DNA from: Candidatus Altarchaeota archaeon
GTDB lineage: Archaea; SpSt-1190
Assembly: GCA_018220955.1 (NCBI GenBank)
Contig: JAAOXV010000013.1
Location: 1 to 40,257, forward strand
DNA: 40,257 nucleotides
Direction: 5' to 3'
The position numbers and the translations under genes were made by a program. The notes beneath the pieces are model-generated. The model saw only the letters and a list, made by a program, of their open reading frames with translations. It did not search any database and had not been told where the DNA came from. Of this stretch, positions 30,524 to 38,437 are shown piece by piece (within the stretch, counting starts at the first letter, position 1; each line of letters opens with the position of its first letter).

Positions 30524-31138
30524 ATGAAGCTTGGAGACTTTGTAAAGGTTGAGTATACTGGCAAGCTTGAGGATGGAACAGTGTTTGATTCAACTGACCC
30601 GACTCAGATGGAGAATGCGACCGGGCCTATAATAGTGGTACTTGGTGCAGGGCATCTTATTCCTGGATTAGACAAAGAGCTACTTAATATGAAGCTTAAA
30701 CAGGAAAAAGAGGTTTTGATTGAACCAAAGGACGGTTTTGGTAATAGAGACTCAAAGAAAATAAAAATTTACAAGGCTTCTGCATTCAAAAAAGATGATA
30801 TGCGGCCTATGCCAGGGGCAAGAGTGTTGATAGATAATAAACTGGCGACCATACTGTCGGTTTCAGCTGGTCGAGTGGTGGTGGACTTCAATCATCCGCT
30901 TTCTAGCAGAAAGCTTGTTTACAAGCTTAAATTGATTGAACAAGTCAAGGATTTGGAAAAACAGGTGGCTGGTCTACTCAAATTTCATCTTGGCGGCTCG
31001 CCGAAATTCAAGCTTGACACAGAATTGAATCAGCTTAGTATTGAAGATGTGTCTGAGCCGATTCAGCAGGGCCTGGAACAGGAGGTCAAGCGATACACAT
31101 CTTTTAAAAAGGTCCTGTTCATAAGTAACAAAGGTTAG
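30524..31138 (+). CDS. FKBP-type peptidyl-prolyl isomerase (SlyD-like)
   Basis: Folding helper that isomerises proline bonds. Product of 204 aa. KLGDFVKVEYTGKLEDGTVFDST and LGAGHLIPGLDKELLNMKLKQEKEV are classic FKBP stretches, with an IF-type insert from about residue 88 (MRPMPGARVLIDNKLATI, VVVDFNHPLSSRKLVYKLKL). The C-terminal part (about 145-204) is an extra domain as in other long archaeal FKBPs. First gene of the operon, leaderless. Confidence 0.9.
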   Translation: MKLGDFVKVEYTGKLEDGTVFDSTDPTQMENATGPIIVVLGAGHLIPGLDKELLNMKLKQEKEVLIEPKDGFGNRDSKKIKIYKASAFKKDDMRPMPGARVLIDNKLATILSVSAGRVVVDFNHPLSSRKLVYKLKLIEQVKDLEKQVAGLLKFHLGGSPKFKLDTELNQLSIEDVSEPIQQGLEQEVKRYTSFKKVLFISNKG

Positions 31139-31146
31139 GTGATTAA

Positions 31147-32247
31147 ATGAAGAGTCTCGTAAAGTCTGCAAAAACAAGAGCAAAAAAGACAAAGGATACT
31201 GAATTCGAGGAGTTTCTTGCTTCTCATGTTCCGGCCATAACAGTGGTCGGTGTTGGTGGAGCTGGGGGTAATACAATAACCCGGCTTATTGAAATGGGTG
31301 TTGAGGGGCCGAACCTGATAGCTGTGAACACAGATGCTCAGGATTTGACCAAAATTAAAGCACACTCAAAAATTTTGATTGGTCGAGAGATTACTCGCGG
31401 CCTTGGAGCTGGCTCTGATGTATCTGTTGGTGAGCAGGCAGCCAGAGAGGATGAGTCTAATCTGAAAAAGGCAATAGCTGACTCAGATTTGATATTTGTT
31501 ACCTGTGGTCTTGGTGGAGGAACTGGGTCGGGAGCGGCTCCTGTCGCAGCTGAGATAGCAAAGAAGTCTGGCGCGCTCACGATTGGCGTGGTGACATTAC
31601 CATTCGAGAACGAAGGGATGTTGAGATGGGAAAACGCACGTTACGGACTCGACCGACTACAAAAGCATGTGGATGCCTTGATTATTATACCAAACCAGAA
31701 GCTGTTGGACATAGTTCCAGATTTGCCGCTCGTGACAGCATTCAGAGTGGCGGATGAGGTATTATCAAATGCAGTTCGGTCAATCACCCGAGCTGTTACG
31801 AGTCAAGGACTGGTAAATGTGGATTTTGCTGACCTTCGAGCTATTATGAAGGATGCTGGTGCTGCACTGATTGGTGTTGGTGAAAGCGACTCAGAAAAGA
31901 GAGCAGATGAGGCAGTAATGCGGGCAATAAACAATCCATTACTTGATATAGACATAACTGGTTCAAAGGGCGCGCTCATATATATTGAGGGTGGAAAAGA
32001 CCTGAAGCTGGAAGAGGCATATCACATAATCGACCTTATCTCAGAGCATTTGAGCAAGGATGCCAAGCTTATCTGGGGAGTCGGATTGCCAGATGAAACA
32101 CTCGGTAACACACTTAGGATACTCGTAATTGTGACAGGTGCAAATGTCAAGGAATTTTATTACCCAGATAAAGAGATAATTGAGAAGCGTGAGAAAGACA
32201 GTATGCAAGACAAGTTTGGGATAGAATTCATTGAGGTAGAAGAGTAA
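31147..32247 (+). CDS. ftsZ: Cell division GTPase FtsZ
   Basis: Tubulin relative that forms the division ring. Product of 366 aa: a basic N-terminal tail (about 1-28), VVGVGGAGGNTITRL (33-47), the signature GGGTGSG (123-129), and the synergy loop NVDFADL (224-230), so the catalytic Asp residues are present. The C-terminal tail is short. AGGTGA ribosome site before the ATG. Heads the conserved archaeal ftsZ-secE-spt5-rpl11 order. Confidence 0.96.
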   Translation: MKSLVKSAKTRAKKTKDTEFEEFLASHVPAITVVGVGGAGGNTITRLIEMGVEGPNLIAVNTDAQDLTKIKAHSKILIGREITRGLGAGSDVSVGEQAAREDESNLKKAIADSDLIFVTCGLGGGTGSGAAPVAAEIAKKSGALTIGVVTLPFENEGMLRWENARYGLDRLQKHVDALIIIPNQKLLDIVPDLPLVTAFRVADEVLSNAVRSITRAVTSQGLVNVDFADLRAIMKDAGAALIGVGESDSEKRADEAVMRAINNPLLDIDITGSKGALIYIEGGKDLKLEEAYHIIDLISEHLSKDAKLIWGVGLPDETLGNTLRILVIVTGANVKEFYYPDKEIIEKREKDSMQDKFGIEFIEVEE

Positions 32248-32399
32248 TGCTAAAGGATTATAGGCGGGTTATGAAGACAGCCAAGAGGCCGAGTTGGGAG
32301 GAGTTCAAACAAGCTTCGAAGATAACCGGACTAGCAATGCTTATAATCGGGTTTCTGGGTTTGATGATATCTATGGTATTCCAATGGATGGGTGTGTAA
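32247..32399 (+). CDS. secE: Protein translocase subunit SecE (Sec61 gamma)
   Basis: Product of 50 aa: MLKDYRRVMKTAKRPSWEEFKQASKI is the amphipathic helix with the conserved RPSWEEF-type stretch, followed by one membrane helix (about residues 29-49). Subunit of the SecYEG channel. ATG overlaps the ftsZ stop (TAATG). Size and position before spt5 are those expected in archaea. Confidence 0.92.
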   Translation: MLKDYRRVMKTAKRPSWEEFKQASKITGLAMLIIGFLGLMISMVFQWMGV

Positions 32400-32846
32400 A
32401 TGCCGATATGGGCTGTAAGAACAACATTAGGTAGGGAGGCAAGCGTGATGGAAGGGATAGCCCAAGCAGCGCGCAAGTTTAGCCATCCTATCTTTTCGCT
32501 TTTGTTACCAAAGGAAGTAAAAGGTTATGTGTTGATTGAAGCTGAGTCAATGGGTACTATCAGAGCAGCTATACGGGGCGTTAACCATGCTAGAGGGATA
32601 GTAGAAAAGCCGGTCGGTATGAAAGAGGTCGAGCATTTTCTAGAGGCAAAGCCGGCAGAGATAAAAATGAAGAAAGGGGATACGGTTGAGATGGTATCAG
32701 ACCCATTCCGTGGTGAGAAAGCCAAGATAATCAGGGTAGACCCAACCAAGCGAGAAGTGACAGTTGAGATGGCCGAAGCAGCCATACCCATACCAATGAC
32801 TGTGCCAATTGAAGCGGTCAGACTAATAAAATCAAGTGATGAATAA
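32400..32846 (+). CDS. spt5: Transcription elongation factor Spt5 (NusG)
   Basis: Product of 148 aa with an NGN domain (MPIWAVRTTLGREASVMEGIA, VKGYVLIEAESMGTIRAAIRGVNHARGIV) that binds the clamp of RNA polymerase, and a KOW domain (KKGDTVEMVSDPFRGEKAKIIRVDPTKREVTVEM). Works with Spt4, which is not in the window. The ATG follows the secE stop directly and its own stop overlaps the rpl11 start. Confidence 0.94.
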   Translation: MPIWAVRTTLGREASVMEGIAQAARKFSHPIFSLLLPKEVKGYVLIEAESMGTIRAAIRGVNHARGIVEKPVGMKEVEHFLEAKPAEIKMKKGDTVEMVSDPFRGEKAKIIRVDPTKREVTVEMAEAAIPIPMTVPIEAVRLIKSSDE

Positions 32847-33307
32847 TGACAATGCAAAAAATAAGTGTGATGATAGATGCAGGAAAAGCATCGGCTGGGC
32901 CGCCACTTGGCCAGGCACTCGGTCCGCTCGGTGTATCAGTCCAAAATATTGTGGCTGAGATAAACAAGAAAACAGCCGAGTTTCAGGGCATGCAGGTACC
33001 AGTCACGATTAAGATAAATCCGACTACAAAGGCATTTGAGATAGAAGTAGGAACACCACCAATAACTGCGATAATCAAAAAGGAAATAGGAATAGAAAAA
33101 GGAACAAGCGATGGCTCGATTGTGGGTGACATATCATTGGAGGCACTTGTTAAGATTGCAAAATCAAAACAATCTAAGATGAATGCAGCCAGTTTGAAAG
33201 CAGCTGTGAAAGAAGCGGTTGGGACATGCGTGTCGCTTGGCGTGACGGTTGATGGCAAGCATCCGAAAAAGATGATAAAGGAAATAGATGGGATGGATAT
33301 CAAATAA
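32846..33307 (+). CDS. rpl11: Ribosomal protein L11 (uL11)
   Basis: Stalk-base protein that contacts the GTPase centre. Product of 153 aa: MIDAGKASAGPPLGQALGPLGVSVQ is the conserved head, and KQSKMNAASLKAAVKEAVGTCVSLGV is the RNA-binding end. In many archaea L1, L10 and L12 follow; here the run stops and ThrRS with its own promoter comes next. Confidence 0.96.
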   Translation: MTMQKISVMIDAGKASAGPPLGQALGPLGVSVQNIVAEINKKTAEFQGMQVPVTIKINPTTKAFEIEVGTPPITAIIKKEIGIEKGTSDGSIVGDISLEALVKIAKSKQSKMNAASLKAAVKEAVGTCVSLGVTVDGKHPKKMIKEIDGMDIK

Positions 33308-33328
33308 TTTTTGTTCTCTTAACTTAAA

Positions 33329-33338
33329 GTATATAAAA
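33329..33338 (+). promoter_or_regulatory. TATA box of the ThrRS gene
   Basis: GTATATAAAA, centred 25 bases before the GTG at 33358. Confidence 0.6.
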
Positions 33339-33357
33339 TCACAGTTTAACGTTTAAA

Positions 33358-34683
33358 GTGGTAAAAACCAAAACTGAGGGGCAAGAGCATAAAGCCAGTT
33401 CAAAAAAAACATCTAAAGATAAGGCAATTGCTCAAAAAGAAAAGAACGATTTGAAAAGCAATGTGGAACTTGGAAGAGAATTGGACTTATACATAACAAG
33501 CGAGCTTGTAGGACAGGGATTGCCATTACTCACTTCTAAAGGAGCTACCTTCAAAAGAGAAATTGAACGTTTTGTAATGGATGAAGAGATAGCAAGAGGG
33601 CATTTGCACACATCAACACCTATCATGGCGAAAAGTGATTTGTACAAAATATCAGGTCATTGGGCTCACTATAAGGACTCTATGTTCTGTGTGAAAATGA
33701 ATGATGAAACCTATGCCCTTAGACCTATGGCGTGTCCTTTTCATTTTTTGTTATATAAAAGAAAACCTAGAACATACAAGGAACTTCCATTAAAATACGC
33801 CGAAATAGCAACTCTTTTTAGAAATGAAAAATCAGGAGAACTTCGAGGTCTGGATAGGGTAAGACAATTTAATCTGGCTGATGCACATATCATCTGCAGA
33901 CCAGACCAGCTAGAAGAAGAGTTCAAGGAAGTTCTAAATTTAATTAATTATATTATGGAAACATTAAACATCACTGATATTTGGTACCGATTTTCCAAAT
34001 GGGATCCGAAAGACAAGGAAAAGTACATAGATGATCCTGCGGCCTGGGACGAATCACAAAAAATGATGAAATCAATTTTGGATAACTTAAAAATAAAATA
34101 TATTGAGGCTGATGGAGAAGCCGCGTTTTATGGACCTAAATTGGATATCCAATATAGGGATATTTATGAAAGAGAAAATACTTTGATAACAGTTCAGATT
34201 GATTTTGCTCTTCCATCTAGGTTTAACTTAACTTATGTAGATAAATCTGGAGATGAAAAAATACCTGTAGTGATTCACAGGTCATCTTCTGGCGCTACTG
34301 AAAGAGTTATGGCATATTTGTTGGAAAAAACTCAGGGGAAACTGCCTACATGGTTATCTCCAATACAAGCAATTGTTTTGCCAATTAGTGAGAAGAACGA
34401 AGCTTATTCAACAAAAGTTTTCCAAGAACTAAAAAAACGCAAGATCAGAGCTGAATTAGACTTTAGCCAAGAAACTATCGGTAAAAAAATAAGAAATGCT
34501 CAGCTAAACAAAATTAATTATATGATTATACTTGGTGATAAAGAACAAGAACAAGAACTTATTTCTGTTAGACGTAGAGATGGAAAAATTTACCAAGCTG
34601 TCAAGTTGAATGATTTTATCACAAGAGTTAGTGAAGAAATAAAAGAAAGAAAGGCAGAGCTTCATTACTCGCAACCGTTATAG
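33358..34683 (+). CDS. thrS: Threonyl-tRNA synthetase without editing domain
   Basis: Product of 441 aa against ~640 in bacteria. A Lys-rich tail (about 1-32) stands where the TGS and editing domains should be. The class II core is whole: motif 1 region with KREIERFV, motif 2 FRNEKSGELRGLDRVR, motif 3 IHRSSSGATERVMAYL. Zinc ligands Cys (RPMACP), His (DAHIIC) and His (IHRSSS) are present. The anticodon domain ends in SVRRRDGK. The core is of bacterial type. The gene is visibly more A+T-rich than its neighbours (19 of 60 bases G+C at 34441-34500), suggesting transfer. Proofreading of Ser-tRNA(Thr) must come from elsewhere or be absent. Confidence 0.93.
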   Translation: MVKTKTEGQEHKASSKKTSKDKAIAQKEKNDLKSNVELGRELDLYITSELVGQGLPLLTSKGATFKREIERFVMDEEIARGHLHTSTPIMAKSDLYKISGHWAHYKDSMFCVKMNDETYALRPMACPFHFLLYKRKPRTYKELPLKYAEIATLFRNEKSGELRGLDRVRQFNLADAHIICRPDQLEEEFKEVLNLINYIMETLNITDIWYRFSKWDPKDKEKYIDDPAAWDESQKMMKSILDNLKIKYIEADGEAAFYGPKLDIQYRDIYERENTLITVQIDFALPSRFNLTYVDKSGDEKIPVVIHRSSSGATERVMAYLLEKTQGKLPTWLSPIQAIVLPISEKNEAYSTKVFQELKKRKIRAELDFSQETIGKKIRNAQLNKINYMIILGDKEQEQELISVRRRDGKIYQAVKLNDFITRVSEEIKERKAELHYSQPL

Positions 34684-34704
34684 AACTTAAAAGCTTCAGG
34701 AAAC

Positions 34705-34713
34705 CTTAATTAT
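34705..34713 (+). promoter_or_regulatory. TATA box for small gene at 34734
   Basis: CTTAATTAT, centred 25 bases before the ATG. Confidence 0.45.
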
Positions 34714-34733
34714 CAACCACAGCATTTTGTTTT

Positions 34734-34940
34734 ATGGAGCTAGCTTTGTCGATAGACGAGATAAAGAAGATTGAGAAAGAGAAAGGAATAAAGCTAAAAC
34801 GAATCAGAAAAGAGGACGTCAAGTTTCTTGAAAAACCGAGCTGGGCAGAGAAAAAACAGGACGGACTAGCTATAGAAGTGCCGGCCGAGCTGGGCTATGA
34901 GTTGTTCAAAACATACAAGGTAAAAATAATACGGAAATAG
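34734..34940 (+). CDS. Hypothetical small charged protein, 68 aa
   Basis: Not recognised. No membrane helix or signal. Lys/Glu-rich helix in the first third (SIDEIKKIEKEKGIKLKRIRKED), then a short beta-like end (VKIIRK). Leaderless ATG with a TATA box 25 bases upstream. May be cotranscribed with the permease that follows after 15 bases. Confidence 0.55.
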   Translation: MELALSIDEIKKIEKEKGIKLKRIRKEDVKFLEKPSWAEKKQDGLAIEVPAELGYELFKTYKVKIIRK

Positions 34941-34955
34941 TTAGAACCTCAATGA

Positions 34956-36062
34956 ATGAAAGAGTTTTATAGCCAGTCATTTAATGATGATGTGAGTCAG
35001 CTTAAGGCAATTGGACTAGTGGTTTCTAATCTTGTTGGTATCGGACTTATACTTCTACCATACCTGTTCCAACAGTCAGGACTTTTCCCGGCCTTACTTA
35101 TTATGTCGGCGGTTGCGATATTGCTCAATATTTTTAGCTATGTGTTGCTTGATTTGATAGACACAAAAGGAATGTTGGCTAATATAGAAGCAAAGCTCAA
35201 GTACAAACAGCTCGTACCGCTTTCACTCTTGCTTGTCTCAGTCGGTGCAATGGCCTCATACATTTTTGCATCTGGACAACAACTCTTTGCTTGGTTGAAT
35301 ATCGATCCGCATTATGGTAGCGCCCTGTTTTTTGTTTTGGCGGCTCTGTTGATACTCTGGGATTTCGGGCTTTCAGTTGAGATGTCGATGAATTTGGGAC
35401 TTTTACTGATGTTGGCACTGCTTGTGTCGATGGGAGTCAGCACCGGGCTTTCAGTGTGTCAGAACTGCATCTTTGGCACAGAGTTCAACCCAATCCTACT
35501 TATTTCTGTGTCTGCATTTGCATTATTTGGGCACTTTGCAATGCCACAAGTCATCAAGCTAGCCGGTAGTAAGGAAGCGGCAAAACAGGCCTTCTTTTCT
35601 GGATTTTTCCTAGCATTCATATTTTATGTTCTTTATGGTACACTTATCAGTACGGTTGCAATAGTGGAACCAGTCAGCACAGCCAGTCTTGCACTTATTT
35701 TCCCGCCAGCACTTGCTGCACTGATATCTTTGACAGCCTTGCTGGCATTTTATACTTCATTTATCGGTATTGGTGTCTCGACCGTCCACTTAATCAGAGA
35801 TGAAATGAAAATGCCGAAAAAAGCATCAGTCATACTTGTCTTGCTATTGCCAGCATTGCTCTATATATCTGTTAGAGAATATGCGCTCTTATCAATTATT
35901 GAACTGGTTGGAAAGTTCGGTGGCGGCGGGGTTTTGTTGTTTTCTGCCTTGGTCTGTTATGCACATTCAAAATCAGATACAGAAAAAAGCATTCCAAGTA
36001 TTGTTTCAAAAACTTTGTTCTTTTTGTTTTTAACTGCAGCTCTATGTGCGTTCATATTTTGA
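34956..36062 (+). CDS. Amino acid permease-like transporter
   Basis: Product of 368 aa with about eleven hydrophobic segments. The first one, LKAIGLVVSNLVGIGLILLPYLFQQSG, has the unwound Gly-rich helix of the APC superfamily; the pattern through the rest fits the aromatic/hydroxy amino-acid permease branch (Trp/Tyr or AAAP type). Substrate unknown. ATG at 34956 follows the small charged gene. Its end overlaps dtdA by 11 bases tail to tail. Confidence 0.75.
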   Translation: MKEFYSQSFNDDVSQLKAIGLVVSNLVGIGLILLPYLFQQSGLFPALLIMSAVAILLNIFSYVLLDLIDTKGMLANIEAKLKYKQLVPLSLLLVSVGAMASYIFASGQQLFAWLNIDPHYGSALFFVLAALLILWDFGLSVEMSMNLGLLLMLALLVSMGVSTGLSVCQNCIFGTEFNPILLISVSAFALFGHFAMPQVIKLAGSKEAAKQAFFSGFFLAFIFYVLYGTLISTVAIVEPVSTASLALIFPPALAALISLTALLAFYTSFIGIGVSTVHLIRDEMKMPKKASVILVLLLPALLYISVREYALLSIIELVGKFGGGGVLLFSALVCYAHSKSDTEKSIPSIVSKTLFFLFLTAALCAFIF

Positions 36063-36792
36063 TGACCTCTATTCCCACAAGTTCAGCTAGCTTAAGCACT
36101 TTTTGTCTATCTTGACTTTTCAGTCCTTTCCATTCGATTGCGAGCTTTTCTGGTCTTGGGACTGTCCGGTCAATCGCCTGTTCTAACATAGCTTGGTCAA
36201 ACGAGCCTATCCGATAGTCTGGGCACAGGTGTCCATAATGCATACCAGCTAAGACTTGTTTAGTGAATTTTGGTGCATAATGTGGACCGCCCACACCGAT
36301 AAGAGATTCTCCAACTAGCTCGGTGTCAAGCAAATGAACTATGGTGTCAGCGGCAGCTTTTAGTGCTCGCTGGTCCTTCCACTGTTTTTCTGTTGAACCA
36401 ACTTCAATAAACACGATTGGTAGTTCAAAACTAGGACCATGATGCGTTACCTCTAGACTAACCTCATAGCTTAGGGATTGACTTGTTTGTATTTTACTGA
36501 ATTTTCTGATAGCTTCGCTTACATACAAAGCAGGCGAGATGCTTAGTGTTTTGTCATTTCCACCAAAATCCGCAGTCCCCCAGTTTCCTGGTGAGTGGGC
36601 TGTTAAGCTTGGTCGTTCAGAAACACTCTTATGTGAGCTGGCCACCAGTATCAAATCCGCAGTTTCTTTTTCAAGCTCGGTCAAATCAACTATGCTTGAT
36701 TCAAACATTTTGACCTTTGTTCTCCCGGCCAGCTCTTGCTCAATTCCTTGACTTGCAAGGTTTCCTGAACTCCCTACCACTAATTTTTTCAC
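36052..36792 (-). CDS. dtdA: D-aminoacyl-tRNA deacylase (DTD2/GEK1 type)
   Basis: Frees tRNA from wrongly attached D-amino acids (and N-ethyl or other adducts in plants). Product of 246 aa, normal size. Signs in order: ASSHKSVSERPSLTAHSPGNWG, LEVTHHGPSFELPIVFIEVGSTEKQW, LIGVGGPHYAPKFT, and MHYGHLCPDY. The His-rich HYAP and THHGP motifs mark the metal site. In the usual archaeal motif the first stretch reads SRHRSESG; here it is SSHKSVSE, a modest variation. Leaderless GTG sharing a TATA with rtcB. Confidence 0.93.
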   Translation of the reverse strand: MKKLVVGSSGNLASQGIEQELAGRTKVKMFESSIVDLTELEKETADLILVASSHKSVSERPSLTAHSPGNWGTADFGGNDKTLSISPALYVSEAIRKFSKIQTSQSLSYEVSLEVTHHGPSFELPIVFIEVGSTEKQWKDQRALKAAADTIVHLLDTELVGESLIGVGGPHYAPKFTKQVLAGMHYGHLCPDYRIGSFDQAMLEQAIDRTVPRPEKLAIEWKGLKSQDRQKVLKLAELVGIEVIKI

Positions 36793-36811
36793 AGAATAGT
36801 CTGTGTAAAAG

Positions 36812-36820
36812 TTTTATTAA
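36812..36820. promoter_or_regulatory. Shared bidirectional TATA box of dtdA and rtcB
   Basis: TTTTATTAA on the plus strand, TTAATAAAA on the minus strand. Its centre (36816) is halfway between the two GTG starts at 36792 and 36841, about 25 bases from each. Confidence 0.62.
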
Positions 36821-36840
36821 GTTCTCGCTTTTCTGTAGAT

Positions 36841-38238
36841 GTGAAAATTAGTTCTGTTTCGCCGTTTGTCTGGGAGATTCAACCAGAGCAATCTATGCAT
36901 GTGCCAGTTAGAGTATATGCAAATAAGTCTCAGCTTGAGCAAATGAAATTAGACCGAACCTTCAAACAAGCCATGAACACTGCTTCGCTTGAGTCTGTAG
37001 AAAGTCCTGTGTTGGTTATGCCTGATGGGCATGAAGGATATGGATTTCCGATAGGCGGAGTTGCTGCGTTTCCACAAGACAATGGTTTGGTAAGTCCTGG
37101 TGGAATCGGGTATGATATTAACTGCGGCGTTCGACTCTTATTGACTGAGCTGACTCTTGATCAGATAAAGCCAGAGATTAGTAAGCTGACAGACCAGATG
37201 TTTTTAGCTGTTCCAAGTGGGCTTGGCTCAAAATCTCGGCTTAGGTTAAAAAAAGAGGAGCTGACTGAAATAGCAGCATCAGGTATCAAATGGGCGATAA
37301 ACAAAGGTTATGCTAGTAAACAGGATGCACAAAGAACAGAAGAGTTTGGCTCGATGAAGGCAGACCCTGGATACTTGAGTGAACGGGCAGTCCAGCGTGG
37401 ACTTGGTCAGATTGGTACACTTGGTGCTGGTAACCACTTTCTTGAGATACAACTAGTGGAAAAGCTGTTTGACATAAAAATTGCAGATGCTTTTGGACTT
37501 GAACAAGGAAAAATCGTGATTATGGTTCACACTGGTTCAAGAGGATTTGGTCATCAGATTGCTAGTGATTATATCAAAACCATGATAGCTGCATCAAAAA
37601 AACAAGGGATAAGATTAGCTAGCAAGGAGTTGGCTGCGGCCAGACTTGACACAGATGAGGCGCACAGATATCTTGAATCCATGAAATGCGCAGTAAACTT
37701 TGCGTTTGTCAATAGACAGATGATTTCCTATCGGATTGGCGAGCTGTTCAACAAATTCTTTGGAACCAAGCTGAGCTTGTTGTATGATGTGGCTCACAAT
37801 ATTGGAAAGTTCGAGAAACACCAGGGCAAGAAGCTGTTTGTTCATAGAAAAGGAGCCACACGAGCATTTGGTCCTGGGAGAACAGAGTTGCCCTTTGAGT
37901 TTAGCAAGACCGGTCAGCCAGTGATAATTCCAGGTTCAATGGGGACCGCGAGCTATGTGATGGCAGGCTGTGGTGCGAGCCAGACTTTTGAGTCAAGCTG
38001 TCATGGAGCTGGTCGAGTTCTGAGTAGATCGGCTGCTAGGAAAAAATTAGCTGGAATCAATATCATGAAACAGCTTGGTCAGAAAGGCATTTTGGTCAGG
38101 TCAAAGTCAATGAAGGTTCTGGCAGAAGAAGCACCTATGGCATACAAGGACATTGATGCAGTGATTGATGTAATAGACAAGACAGGCATTTCTTCAACAG
38201 TCTCTAGAAACACTCCTATAAGCGTAGTTAAGGGGTAG
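36841..38238 (+). CDS. rtcB: tRNA-splicing RNA ligase RtcB
   Basis: Joins tRNA halves after intron removal, using GTP and Mn2+. Product of 465 aa, no intein (some archaeal copies have one). Signs: VLVMPDGHEGYGFPIGG, GGIGYDINCGVRLL with the metal Asp92 and Cys95, LGAGNHFLEIQ, MVHTGSRGFGHQI, DVAHNIGKFEKH, VIIPGSMGTASYVM and SCHGAGR, which holds the guanylylated histidine. Leaderless GTG start, divergent from dtdA. Confidence 0.96.
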   Translation: MKISSVSPFVWEIQPEQSMHVPVRVYANKSQLEQMKLDRTFKQAMNTASLESVESPVLVMPDGHEGYGFPIGGVAAFPQDNGLVSPGGIGYDINCGVRLLLTELTLDQIKPEISKLTDQMFLAVPSGLGSKSRLRLKKEELTEIAASGIKWAINKGYASKQDAQRTEEFGSMKADPGYLSERAVQRGLGQIGTLGAGNHFLEIQLVEKLFDIKIADAFGLEQGKIVIMVHTGSRGFGHQIASDYIKTMIAASKKQGIRLASKELAAARLDTDEAHRYLESMKCAVNFAFVNRQMISYRIGELFNKFFGTKLSLLYDVAHNIGKFEKHQGKKLFVHRKGATRAFGPGRTELPFEFSKTGQPVIIPGSMGTASYVMAGCGASQTFESSCHGAGRVLSRSAARKKLAGINIMKQLGQKGILVRSKSMKVLAEEAPMAYKDIDAVIDVIDKTGISSTVSRNTPISVVKG

Positions 38239-38240
38239 AT

Positions 38241-38248
38241 ATTTAATA
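38241..38248 (+). promoter_or_regulatory. TATA box for the 43-aa membrane peptide
   Basis: ATTTAATA, centred 25 bases before the ATG at 38269, just after the rtcB stop. Confidence 0.5.
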
Positions 38249-38268
38249 CTAAAAAATCGAAGATTAAC

Positions 38269-38400
38269 ATGGTTAAGCCAACTGATTTTGTGGCCAGCTA
38301 TTCAAATATGGCTTTTTATTCAATTTTTGTCATGATTGGTGGAGTGTTCCTTACCGGTCTTTGGTTGGCGATTTTGTTTGTTTCAATATTTACAGGCTAG
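38269..38400 (+). CDS. 43-aa single-span membrane protein
   Basis: Reads MVKPTDFVASYSNMAFYSIF followed by a hydrophobic segment rich in Phe, Gly and Leu; the helix covers about residues 15-41. Leaderless ATG with TATA 25 bases upstream and a TAG at 38398-38400. Too short for family assignment; its helix pattern is generic. Promoter spacing makes it likely to be real. Confidence 0.55.
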   Translation: MVKPTDFVASYSNMAFYSIFVMIGGVFLTGLWLAILFVSIFTG

Positions 38401-38411
38401 TTCGAAACTTA

Positions 38412-38419
38412 CTTTAATA
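38412..38419 (+). promoter_or_regulatory. TATA box of the ThiF-ThiI fusion gene
   Basis: CTTTAATA, centred about 23 bases before the GTG at 38438. Confidence 0.45.
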
Positions 38420-38437
38420 GTGATTTTTTATGTTTTT

